Origin: Globisporangium splendens | Lineage: Eukaryota; Oomycota; Peronosporomycetes; Pythiales; Pythiaceae | Direction of reading: 5' to 3' | DNA: 64,000 nt | Assembly: GCA_006386115.1 (NCBI GenBank) | Contig: VFIW01000005.1 | Location: forward strand, 124,001 to 188,000 | Shown here: positions 11,365 through 21,981 of the stretch, one piece after another | How positions within the stretch are numbered: the first letter of the stretch is position 1 | Layout: every line of letters starts with the position of its first letter | Notes under the pieces: generated by a model | Told to the model about the DNA's origin: nothing | Seen by the model: only the letters and a program-made list of their open reading frames with translations | Databases searched by the model: none | Program-made: the position numbers and the translations under genes

Positions 11365-13087
11365 ATGAGCAGCAGTGGCATCCAGTGTGGGTCGCCGACG
11401 CGGTGTCGGCCGCAGCATCTGGACCGCGAGCGGCTCCGTGGCGCGCTGAGTGCGGCGCAGTTCGCCGATGTGCGGTACCACGAAGCCGTCGTCGTGTCTT
11501 CGACTGCGATGTCCAAGTGCTTCCAGCTGCTCGCGCTGGCAGCCAAGTGCGTGTATCTGTTCCCATTAAGCAGCCACCATTCCCCGGATCAACCGCCGAC
11601 GCGGATCTCGTTTAGGTCCATCGTCGCAGTGGACGTCGTGTCTCCGGGGCTCGCGCGCCAGCGAGGCATGATGCTCGAGCCCAGCAGCCAGCTTTCCATA
11701 TTGTGGCAACAAAAAGCGAAAAGAAAACGGTGTCGAGCCCGAAGCAACACAAGGCGTCCAGCACCTTACAACCGGTCCAGGTCACGGCAACTACCACGGA
11801 GTACTTTGTGAGCACGTTTGAGCCCGACTCGCGCGTGTTTTTCTACGTGAAGCTGGCCTTCCAGATGCATTTCCAGGTACGTGTCGATCGATAGAAACTT
11901 TGGACACGGCTCAATCTTGCACACCTCTCACAATGAAGCTGTCTGTCCCTTTTAGAAAGCAATTTTGATGCCGCCAGCGCTCTTACGAGACAAGACAGCT
12001 CAGCCGAGCACGTTGGAGCTTTCTGAGCTCCTGGACACGCTCTTGGACGAGTTCATCGCGGCGTCCTCGGAGGATGACGCACTCCTGAAACGAAGCGAGC
12101 TGCTGAATGAGCTCGCGACCGCGGGCATGTGCAACCCGCGCTTACAGGAACTCTTCTTTGCGAATCGGACCCAGCTGCCGCGCATATCGTCATCTACGAG
12201 CGATACTACGAGTCTTTCTCATTCTTCTACGGAGGTGATCGTGAGACTGCCTGCCTTCCTCGTGCAAGAGCTCCTTGACCTTCTCGTTACAAGAGACCAA
12301 GAAGAACGTGAGGTTTGCGATAGCATCGATCGACTGGAATACGCGACGAGTATGCTCAATCTACTTCATAGGATGTGCTTCGACGGCCAATTCGTCCCAC
12401 AACGGCTCCAGTTTTTCCTCGAGACGTCCATGGAGGAGCTCATTTGCATTCTCACAAGTACGATTCGCCACAAAGACCAGCAGCAATCACCACAATCGCT
12501 AGACCATCAACAACGACGCAAGCAGCAAATTCGCTTGGTCAAGGAGAACCTAGTGGACGCGCAAGTGGCGCTACTTCTGGAGCTCGAAGTGCTGCAGCAA
12601 GAGGCTAATCTCGTGGATCCCCGTACCACAGGGCTCCATCCATCAAAGCATCTCCCCCAGCTGCTTGTGCGGTCGCCGACGTTCCCAATGTGGATTGGCA
12701 AGTTGCTCAAGCGGATCGCCATCAGCGTCTCTCGTACTGATACGGAGCTCGATCAAAGTCCGTCGTGCTGGTCGCTCACGCTCTGGCGCAACGTGAGACT
12801 CTTGGACATGATTTGGAACGCGCCAGACTCGTCGAACCGAGATGTGCTGTCAATTATGCGGACTTCCCGCGTCGGCTACATTAAGTAAGTACGACCTGAA
12901 CGCGCGAGTGTAGATGAATTCTGTGGCTCTTATTGATCGTGCTGATGCTATGTGCTGTGCTGACAGTTAGTACCTACGGAATCCGCGGTACATCACGACG
13001 CTGAGAACGAGAGCCGACATCTCGCACCTTGAAGACTCAGCTGAGCGACTCGAGACCTTCCTTCGCGTAGTAGACGCAGAGGCGTAG
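11365..13087 (+). pseudogene. C12orf56-like protein, with a frameshift and an early stop
   Basis: The layout resembles the poorly characterised animal C12orf56 family: a short N-terminal region with a strand pattern like AKCVYLFPLS and SIVAVDVV, then TEYFVSTFEPDSRVFFYVKLAF, then a helical body. Frame 1 runs from ATG 11365. Between 11680 and 11715 (A5 run 11710-11714) the coding signal moves to another frame, which continues to 11879. An intron 11880-11955 leads into the main exon 11956-12884. A consensus donor GTAAGT at 12885 and acceptor at 12966 would join to a TAG at 12968-12970; beyond it a coding-looking frame of 38 codons runs to TAG 13085-13087. So one indel and one nonsense codon interrupt an otherwise coherent protein. 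Family assignment is tentative. Confidence 0.5.
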
Positions 13088-13559
13088 GTAGCGATGATCC
13101 ACACACATTTAGAAGAGCAAGCCCAGGGACGATATTTATCGGTGCCCATTGGCTCTTTATCATTTTGCAGCTGGATTTATATCTAATTCATTCGCACCGT
13201 CGTCCTTGCAGCGAGCGCACTACGAACGCTCTCTACAGGGAGCAACTCGTATGCAGCAACTTGGTAACCAATAACCACCATTGAAAAGCGTCCTCCATGT
13301 CGTCCTCTCCATATGCCTCTCCAAGCTCAGAACGAGACCTGTGGGTGGTGGTGTCCACATATGGTGGACCCATGGAGATGGGGTTCTTTGAGCAACTGAT
13401 CCTATGGCAAATGCTGTAGTTTCCTCTACTTTGCAGATGCCTCTCTGCCATTCGCCCCGCCCCTCCCTCGACATCTGGAAGCTCTTTCTCTCTTCCTTGT
13501 CCTGCCCTCGACATACTCGTCCTGGAGGGTGCGTCTGCAACTTGAAAGGCGGATCGCTA
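13088..13559. other. Intergenic stretch before LINE copy B
   Basis: A 93-codon open frame on the minus strand (13233-13514, containing EDDMEDAFQWWLL) has no recognised domain and no convincing start. Nothing else supportable is seen. Confidence 0.4.
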
Positions 13560-13569
13560 CCGAAACCTT
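13560..13569. repeat. Target-site duplication, left of LINE copy B
   Basis: CCGAAACCTT, identical to 15151-15160. Confidence 0.75.
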
Positions 13570-15150
13570 TATAAGATGAGGTATATTTAGGTTCATCGTC
13601 GTGACCTACAATATCCATTCTCCTACCTAATCTTCATTCGAATTTCATACAGGAGTGTAAATGTGTCTATAGCGCGGATTGCAATAGATCACTTCTGAAT
13701 GCTAAATAATCTTTGACCAGGAGGCATGTTCTCTTGGTCCTATGTGAGGCTGCCTTGTGTTGTCCAATGACCTTGGGTCTTCCGAACTTCGCACAAGCCA
13801 ATGCATGACGTCGTTGTCAAGATCCTGGGTGAGATTGTTGAAATCAGCTCGATGAGTTGGGAAGTGAACCTGCGTTGAGGTTCTGGTGTCCATGGCTAGG
13901 TTGGCAGCTGAGTCCGCCATCTTGTTGAAGGCACGGTAGTGATGGTACCATCCTCGGATGTCGATGCAATCCGCGAGTCGTCGACTTGTCTGGTATAAAC
14001 GTGCCAATCGGTGCTGTCGAGGGGACCGATGCATTCGCTGTTGGGAGATAATGAGTGCACTGTCTCCAATCACGTACAACGGTTCGAAGTGACTGCGTTG
14101 GGCTTCTCGGAGTCCATGTATGAGACCCCAGTACTCGGCAAAGTTGTTGGTCGTGTCCTTCCTGCTATAGACCATGCTGCGGCCCAAATTAAACTGGCTG
14201 TGTGCGAGTCCTTATGGACACGCACGATAATGGATCCAGTCCCTCCTGGTCCTGGATTGCCGCGTGATCCACCATCGAAAACAACAGGTAAACGCCGCGA
14301 GTATCACTTGGAGTCAAGGGGATGGCGTCGGTTTGGCTGAGAAAGCAGTCGACATATGCCTTGAGAACTGCTGCAACCGTGTGACCGTCAGAGTCTCCAG
14401 CTTGCGCTTCAGCGAGTCGTGTGATGTTTCGCATTCCTGCCTCTAATCTGGTCATCATGATCGCCATCTCAGCAGTCGATTTGATTGGATCCGAGTCCAT
14501 GCGTCGCAGATGCGCACACCAAATGGCTTGTATGAGCGACGCGCTCATATATCGCCACAGCGTGTGTGCGACGGGATAGAGATGATCTTGGAGATGTTCA
14601 TTGGAGAACTTGTGTTCGATAATGTGTCTCTTGATCGTGGTCCATGCATGCCTTGGAGTATGTGGTAGATCCAGTCTGAAGATCCAGATTGCGGGGTCGT
14701 GATCAGGAGTGATTCCGATCTTCGCCCATAGCGCATAAAAGTAGTTCCACACCAGTTTGGCTTTCGGACACTCCCAGAATAGATGTTGAACAGAAGATTG
14801 GACAACTCGGGAGCATTCGGGATTCGAGCAGGATAGATCAGCTTTCTCCTAGTTCCACATGGAGAGTCGGTTGGCTTTCAGTCGGAGAAGAGTCTGGGCC
14901 GTATAAACTGTAATCCCTGGGATGTTGTGTAATTCGCTCCATTGGATTAATTGCAGTCCTGGCCACAGAGATCCTGCTGTATGGACAGCTTTGTTGACCG
15001 CTGCATCTCGAGTATCTTTGCCAATTTGTGTCCTCGTTGCTGCATCTTGTTGCCGATAGAAAGATCTGGTCGTATTGTATCGTCCGTTGCCACCCCACAG
15101 TTGCACGATTCTTGTGAAGCGTGGATGTGCATGGAACGACACCTTTGCCC
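13570..15150 (-). mobile_element. LINE copy B, 5'-truncated (zinc-binding RT tail, RNase H, 3' UTR)
   Basis: The longest copy (1581 bp). Reading on the minus strand from 15150: the region C-terminal to the reverse transcriptase, including a zf-RVT-like zinc motif (CSNPECSRVV, then HLFWECPKAK), a helical linker, then the type I RNase H and the shared 3' UTR. Lesions: in-frame TAG at 14851-14849 just before the zinc motif, and a one-base deletion in an A run at 14278-14281 (copies A and C have five, this has four) that breaks RNase H at the first catalytic Asp. It lies between the C12orf56-like gene and the mucin-like gene, and its 5' end is only 250 bp upstream of the mucin start. Confidence 0.9.
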
Positions 15151-15160
15151 CCGAAACCTT
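15151..15160. repeat. Target-site duplication, right of LINE copy B
   Basis: CCGAAACCTT, partner of 13560-13569. It marks the 5' truncation point of copy B. Confidence 0.75.
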
Positions 15161-15217
15161 ATTCCAGCCTGGAACAGTGACATCGCTGCAACACAGCTGG
15201 AATCAGACCCTACATCG

Positions 15218-15233
15218 CTCTCTCTCTCTCTCT
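15218..15233. repeat. (CT)n tract upstream of the mucin-like gene
   Basis: Pure CT repeat 166 bp before the ATG at 15399. Similar tracts lie at 144-157, 20922-20936 and 21508-21523, also ahead of gene starts; a promoter role is possible but unproven. Confidence 0.6.
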
Positions 15234-15398
15234 TTGGCGAAAGGCTGTGCGTCTCCCACGCGCCGTCACGCAAGACTCAACTCCTACTCTGCTATGACTG
15301 CTCGGCTCTCGGGGAGAACTCGCTGCGCGGACCTTCCTCCGTTTCACTCTCTCATTTCCACATTTACCTGTCGGACAACACTCTACTTCACCTTCGAG

Positions 15399-17459
15399 AT
15401 GAAGTACTTCAGCGTTCACAGTACCATCATCATCGTCGCCCTCGCGCTTGCGAGCAGCATCGCGTCGAGTACCGAGGTGTCTGTATGCTGAGACGCGACC
15501 TACGATCTGCCAGCATCCCGCGGCGCTGTTTGCGCTGGTGCTGGCGCTGCGCCGAGCGGTTTCGCGTTCCCGATCAAGGGCGACCAAGCAACGAAGGACT
15601 GTCACCCGTACCTGCCGTCGTTCAACGGCAAGAACTGCGTGGTGAAGGAAGATGCCAAGCGCCAGATCGTCACCGGTTCGGTGTGGGGATGTGTGTTCCC
15701 ATCGACCGGTTGCGGAGGTGCGGCACCAGCATCGGCTCCAGACTCCACGACTGTCGCTGACCAGCAAGACGGGTTGACGCCATGTCCGTCACTTCATAGC
15801 CCAGCAGATGCTGACTCGACGCCATGTCCAGCGCTTCAAGGACCAGCCAATCCAACTCCGACTTCACACCCAGTCACCTCCAAGCCTGATATTGCCTCCA
15901 CTAAGACTGACCCAGATGAGTCGACACCATGCCCAACGCTCCAGGGACCAGCGGATCCGCTTGTCAGTGCTTCTCCAGCCGACAATGCGACTCCAGCGCC
16001 AGTAGAAACCGTGGCAGCAGCTGCTCCAAGCTCGGCGTCTCCGATCAAATCGACACCGACAGCGACAGCTCCGGCGACGGAGCCAGAAATTCAAGGTCCG
16101 CAGGCAGAGGCGACGAAGGGTGCGAGCTCAGCACCAACACCATGCGCCTCGACGCCAGCTCCGTTGACTGACGCTCACGCGGTTACACCAGCTCCTTCGA
16201 CCGACGCTCCAATGGACGCATCGCCTGGCACTCCAACTCCAAGTCTACCGACTCAAGCTCCTTTGACTGACGCTTCAACGGATGCACCGATGGATGTTTC
16301 AACGATCGCGCCAAGTGATGCTCCAACTCTTTGCCCTTCTACTCCAGCCTCTCTGACTGACGCTTCAACGGATGCACCGATGGATGTTTCAACGATCGCG
16401 CCAAGTGATGCTCCAACTCTTTGCCCTTCTACTCCAGCCTCTCTGACTGACGCTCCAACGGATGCCGTCACCGACTCTCCAACTCTTGCTCCCGATTGCA
16501 TTGAGGCTGAAGCTCCAGCCGATGAACAGACTGGTGCACTAACGCACGGTCTATCAGGTACCCTGTCTGCTGCTCCAACCGATGCGCGGTATGATACTCC
16601 GACTGTAGCTCCTTCACCGGCGTACGGAGGGACCGATGCTCCGACGGTTGCACCATCCACTGATGCTTCAACGACGGGACCGACTGATCCTCCAACCGAA
16701 GCTCCAACGAGTATTCCGACTGAGACTCCTGTCTACAGCGTAACTGACGCTCCAACTAGCGGTCCGATTGATGATCCAACGGTGTACCCTACGGATGTTC
16801 CAACAGAGTCTCCAACCAAACAGCCAACAGAACAGCCAACAGAACAGCCAACTGATGATCCAACAGAGACTCCAACCGAAGCGCCAACTGTTCCTCCGAC
16901 TGAAGTGCCAACTGTTGCTCCCACTGACGATCTAACTGTTGCTCTGACTGGAGTCCCTACAGATGCGCCAACTGATGGCCCGACTGGTGCTCCGTCCGTT
17001 GATCCAACTGAAGCGCCTACGAATCCTCCAGCGTACGGACAACCCGACGAAACGGAGACCCCAACGGATGCCCCAGAGGATGAGGAGACGGACGCTCCAG
17101 CCTACAGTGAGCCTGAAGACTCGACTGAGGGTCCGGCGTACGGTGAGTCTGAAGACGTGACTGAGGATCAAGCTTATGATGAGTTTGCAGGCTCGACTGA
17201 AGATGAAGCGTACGACGAACCTGAAGGATCGACTGGGGATCAAACCTACAGCGAGCCTGAAGACGTGGCTGAGGACCCAGCGGACGTCGAGACTGGTGAT
17301 GAGCAGACGGATGCGCAAGTGTACGGTGAGCCTGAAGACGAGGACAACGCTGCAGCATACGGCGAAACGGACGCCCCAGCTTACGATGTGGAGACCGCTC
17401 CGGATCAGGAACGTGGCCAAGATGTGGCACGTCCATCGCCGGCTAAGTACTCCAAGTAG
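15399..17459 (+). pseudogene. Secreted Cys- and Thr/Pro-rich mucin-like protein with an in-frame TGA
   Basis: From ATG 15399 a clear signal peptide (MKYFSVHSTIIIVALALASS) is followed after 30 codons by TGA at 15489-15491. The same frame then stays open for 655 codons to TAG 17457-17459. After the stop comes a compact Cys-rich module (GAVCAGAG, KDCHPYLPSFNGKNC, VWGCVFPSTGC), then about 550 residues of Thr/Pro/Ala/Asp repeats of the APTDAPT type and a final acidic Tyr-rich part (EPEDSTEGPAYGE). No GPI or membrane anchor is seen. No GT-AG intron that removes the TGA keeps the frame. Such Thr-rich proteins in oomycetes are thought to coat spores or hyphae or aid adhesion. It may be a recently broken gene, a base error, or a readthrough case; the repeats themselves are undamaged. 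Confidence 0.6.
16263..16442 (+). repeat. 90-bp tandem duplication in the mucin-like gene
   Basis: Units 16263-16352 and 16353-16442 are almost identical at the DNA level and encode a 30-residue block beginning LTDASTDAPMDVST. A third start of the unit at 16443 diverges after about 20 bp. This is a recent in-frame expansion. Confidence 0.9.
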
Positions 17460-17743
17460 AGCAACCCCGAGTCACTCGATTCTCCAGCAGGTGCTTGCTT
17501 TGTAAATGCTTGGTAGGATCACGTACCTCGCCATGTTTGTTGCAAAGAATGCATTTTGTAGGTGTTAGGGAATTGAAAAGTAAGTGCACAATACTATTGA
17601 TGTCCATCTCAGTGACATTGTGTCCACATCTGAAAGACACAATGAAACGTTACTCGAGTGATAGAAAGCCACTTTTGTTACTTTGTCCTCCTGATGTGGA
17701 CACATGTGGTAGCCTCGAGAGCTACTATTGATATCGCTGTGCA

Positions 17744-20470
17744 TTAAACTGGCGGCTCGTCCGCAAGCATGAGCACTCGAGAGAGCACTTCGTTGAGGTG
17801 CGGACTCTGCTGCTGCAGCTTTTCGATGATCTGCTTGATCTTCTCGATCGCGCGCTGCGATTTCTCGAGTTCGTCTCGTGCCCTGGCGTCGTCCTGCTGT
17901 GAATTCGACGATATGCTCTTGCACATGCTCTCGAACCGCTTGGCGAGCCGCAACTTGCGTGCTTCGGCGTCGATGTACCGCTGTTTCTCGTACAAGGCGT
18001 TGTTGATGCCCTTTTGCAGACTCATACCGCGCTCTTCGTCCACTTTGAGCTCGGCCGTGACCTTCTCGAGCTGGAACGAGATGTCCTCGCAACTCACCAC
18101 CTTTTGCTTGATCGTCTTGTCCATTTTCACGATGCCCTTCTCGGTTTTCCGCAGATCGTTTCGCAAAGTGGACACTTTGGTCGTGAGCGACGCGTACGTG
18201 AGCTCGGTGTCTTTCTTGCTACGGCCGCGCATCGCGATCAGGTCGCGCTTGTGGATGGCTTGCTCCATGCCCTGGAGTATCTGCTCCTGGTTGCGCTGCA
18301 GTGCCTCGAGCCGCAGTCGCATGCGGTGGATCTCTTTCTCCATGGACTTGGTCTCGGTCTGGCCAACCTCGGGGTCAAGCGCGGCCTGGGTCTCTTTTTC
18401 GAGCTGGATCTTTTTCTCCCAGAGCATGATCTGTCGCTCGACCTCGACGATGCGGTCGAGGATATCCTGCTTCTCGGACTTGAGCGTCGCCGCGAGCTGC
18501 TCCATCTGGATGGACTCGCCCTCCAGCTCCTTGAGCTCGCACTTGAACTCCATTTCGAGACCGTGGTTCATGTTGAGCAGCTCCTCTTGACGACCCGAGT
18601 TCTTGGCGATCAGCTCATTGAGCTTCACGGTGTCGTTGTGCATGCCGTTGATGTTGGCTTTGAGCTCTTTGATGTCTTCCGCATCTCGTCGAAGTCGCTG
18701 GGCAGCTGCAGTTGCTTTTGCTCGAGCACGCTCGTCTTGCTCTTGAGCTCCTGATTCTTTTCGCCGAGCTCCTGGGACTCGGCACTCAGGTTCACGAGCG
18801 CCGTCTGCGTGTGGAGCCACTCTTTCTGTCTGTCGAGGTTCTGCGCGCGCACATCCGAGGTCTCCTTGATCAGGTTCTTGATCATGCCTTCGAGCGGTCC
18901 GGTGTTCTCGTTCTCCATCTTGGACAGCAGATGCTCGTACTTCTTGTTCAGGCGGTCGAGGCGCAGCATCTCCTTCTCGATCTCGTCGTTGTGCTGCCGG
19001 ATCTCGAGCTCGAGCTTCTCGACCTGGATGTCCTCTTGCTTGAGCTCGGCGACCAGTTTCTCTTGGGTCTCCTCTAATTGCGGCACATGAGCCTGTACGT
19101 TGAGGATGTCGACACTCACGCGCGCCATCTCGTTCTTGAGGCTCGCGAGCGCGATTTCCTTCGTGTGCACGACACCCTGGATGTGCTGTGCCTCCTCTGT
19201 CAGGTTGTGCGCGGCCTTGTTCGCCGTCGTTTGCTCGTTTTTCTGCGCACTGACCTGGTCTTCGAGACCGTGGCGCTCACGCTGCGTTGTCTCCAAGTGC
19301 TGCTGCACTTGCGTCGTATCGAGCTCGAGCTTCTTGGTCTCACCGCTCACTTTGGCTGTTTGCACCTCGGTCTGACGCAGTGACTTGGCGAGCATATCGT
19401 ACCGCTCTGAGAGTCGATCGTGCTCCTGACGCAGCGACGCGATCTGCTCCTCGACAAAGCGGATCTCGGTGTTGAATCGCTCGATCGTGCCTACGAGTGT
19501 CTCGTGCTGTGCCTGCGCCTTCTCGATCGACTGCTTGTAGCCGCGGATCTCGGACGCGAGTGCCAGGTCCTCTTCGTCCACGGCTGAGATCGCTGTCTGT
19601 GCGGCCAAGAGCGCCTGATCGCGTTGCTGTATGCCGATCAACGAGCCCTTCCACTGCTGCAGCAGCTGCTTCTTCTCGAACGCGATCGCCTCCATCTGTG
19701 CTGTCGCCTCGTGCAGCGTCTCCTCGGCTGCCGCGGTCTCGAACTTTTGCGATTTGTGCTGCGCGATCGTCATCGTGATCTTCTCATGTAGACTCTCGAT
19801 CTGCTCATTGAGAGAGTCGATGTACAAGTCCTGCTTGACTTGGTCTTTTTCCATGTTGGCCATGGTCTCTTCAGCCTTTTGCGCTGCGCGCTGTGTCCGC
19901 GCGATCTCGTTCTTCATCTCCTCGTTGTACTTTTCGACCTGCCGCAGCGTCGCATTGAGCGAATCAAGCTCGCTCTGCGCCTTGTACAAGTGGCTCTTGT
20001 TTTTCTGCACCTGGAGCTTCTTCTGGCTCAGGTTCTCCTTCCAGTCGTCCAGCTGATCCTCGGACGCAAACCGCTCGTCGCGGATCGTCGTGAGCTTGCG
20101 GTGCGACGCCTCGAGCACCATCTGGAGCTGCGCTCGTCGTTGCTCACGAGCTAGTCGAAGAGAACCTTCTGGGTCCACTGCATGCACGCGTGGCGACCCA
20201 TGTCCACGATGGTCTGCGTCAGGTCTCCTTCTTCGTCTTCCTCATCGTCTTCCTCATCTTCTTCTTCGCCTTCGTCGTCATTTTCACGCTGATCGTTTGC
20301 GTCACCCCGTTGCTGCTGCCCACGCGCAGGGTCTTCGGTGTTTGCATCCTGGACTCAACGCAGCTGGCGGCTTGCGTGTTCTGCGCGTGCTTGTGTGCTG
20401 CTAGCGGAGGAGCTCCGTTCTCTTTGTTCGCTACGTCTGAAATGGCTTCATTTGGGCATTGGCAACGCTG
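17744..20470 (-). pseudogene. CCDC40: CCDC40, axonemal 96-nm ruler coiled-coil protein, frameshifted
   Basis: CCDC40 with CCDC39 sets the 96-nm repeat of motile flagella. The C-terminal half (18670-17744) carries the family signature QIMLWEKKIQLEKE, EVGQTETKSMEKEIHRM and a helical end. The N-terminal half (20187-18680) is continuous coiled coil with EKDQVKQDLYIDSLNEQIE. The two halves are in different frames: a one-base loss between 18660 and 18710 (around EMRK / DIKELKANING). Upstream, an acidic stretch (DDEGEEEDEED, TQTIVDMGRHACMQW) is again in another frame, with the switch near 20150-20170. A third switch near 20355 precedes a stretch reading NKENGAPPLAAHK. No start ATG was found, so the left limit is approximate. 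Convergent with the mucin-like gene. Confidence 0.8.
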
Positions 20471-21981
20471 CGTGTCGTTTCGGGTCCCTCCTGAAAATAG
20501 CACCGCTCACACGTCACAGAGAGTGAAGTGGTACCGTAGTATATGCTATTCTGTTAGATGTCATGTAGGTAAGAGCTCCGTAGCCTGTGGTAGTTGTTAT
20601 ATGTAACACTGACGCTTGCCTGTCAAAAAGTGAGGAAAAGCGCGCTCCGTCTCTTTGAGGAGCTGTCCACTGTACTGTACATACGTTACGTCAAAACACA
20701 GAAACAGGACGGGATCTGTTGGTAACGTGCCCAAACTTCCATGGAACCACAGCGCCTTCGAAAGCTCAATGGAGTGTGGAGACTGCGGTGCGTTCGTTCA
20801 CTGAATTTATCCGGTTTCGGAGACTGGCAGTTTGTTCCCACCTGGTGGGTGGAACCAACCGCACGCGAGAAGACCTTCATCCGCATTCTTTGCTTTCGGC
20901 TCCTCCACGCACCGACATCAGTCTCTCTCTCTCTCTGGTTTGCTCCCAAATTTCGATGTTTGGTATAAACCATGTGCATCCCAATTGTTGTGTTCGGTAT
21001 TACCCAGAGAGGTGTAGACCAGGTTTGCCCAAGTCTTGGCACTCAGTTCCAATGGTACAAACCAGATGTGTGGCTGACCCGATCGTCGCAGCCATATGCC
21101 CCATGCTGAAGACAACACCATCTGGTGTAATCTCTCTCCTTGAGGGTATCCTTACTCTGTGTGTGTTTAGTACATACCGGGTGAAACCTTCAAAGCGATC
21201 GGTCTGTTTGCCCCACTTGAAACCGTGGATGTTTTCTTTCCCTGAGGCTGTCCGCCCATCGCCCATCGCTCCCACCAATCAGAAGCATCGAGAATCATGA
21301 GTATTGCCAAAACACGGTACACTATTAGCCGCTCCATCTCGATAGAGGGTACAAAACCATCCATCCGTGACTGCCACATTCGGTTAGTTTGATCGCGAAT
21401 CGCGCGAGTAACAAGCAAAGGCAGGCGGGAACACAGGCATTTCGCGTCGGCGCCGACGTTCCTCCGACTCTGTGCATCTGTCGCGACTGGCACGAAGGGC
21501 GACGCCGCTCTCTCTCTCTCTCTTTCCCTCTCTCTATCTCTCGTGGCTGTCCAGGGGGCGGAACAAACACTCCATCTCCTGCGTCGTCGCTCGCGTTCGG
21601 CGCTTTTGTGTGCTTGAGTCTTCGTTCCTTGAGCCACTGTGTGGACGGCGTTCAAGCGAGAAGAGACACTCTCGAGTGACTGCGCGCGAGTGAGTCAGTG
21701 CAGAAGCGCAAAGCAGACGACCGCTGTCTGTCTTTTCGAAGCGCGAACGTACCACACACGCGCCTCACGCGACGGAAGCTTGACGCGCTGTGCGGTGGAA
21801 CAAACTCAACGACTGGCGCCTTCTCTCGACAGACAGAGCAACAGACGAGCGAAGACATACGGCGCGCACTCCTTCTCTAGCTCTATCCCTCTCGCAGTTG
21901 CTGCTGCACAAGTGCGACTGCAGCAAGCGGCATTGATCGAATCCGTTCGGGAGACCAGCATCATCACTTGTGTTTGATACG
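20471..21981. other. Intergenic region with two (CT)n tracts
   Basis: About 1.5 kb between CCDC40 and the RA-PH-RGS gene. CT tracts at 20922-20936 and 21508-21523. The minus strand has several overlapping open frames (for example 21000-21278, 92 codons) with no recognised domain; the long frames on both strands may reflect an old, decayed repeat. The last few hundred bases should hold the promoter of the downstream gene. Confidence 0.4.

Noticed and set aside
11547..11615. Possible intron (GTGCGT to TTTAG) in the C12orf56-like gene
   Set aside because: It would delete CVYLFPLS and the following strand, which fit the expected family pattern, and it does not cure the downstream frame change.
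15486..15491. TGC TGA read as a selenocysteine site
   Set aside because: No partner redox motif and no selenocysteine insertion structure sought or seen in a secreted mucin; a plain nonsense change is simpler.
15477..15513. Mini-intron that would remove the TGA in the mucin-like gene
   Set aside because: About 37-45 nt, too short, and every donor/acceptor pair shifts the frame of the Cys module.
20686..21655. Overlapping minus-strand frames as a retroelement polyprotein
   Set aside because: No RT, integrase, protease or zinc-knuckle motif could be found in any frame.
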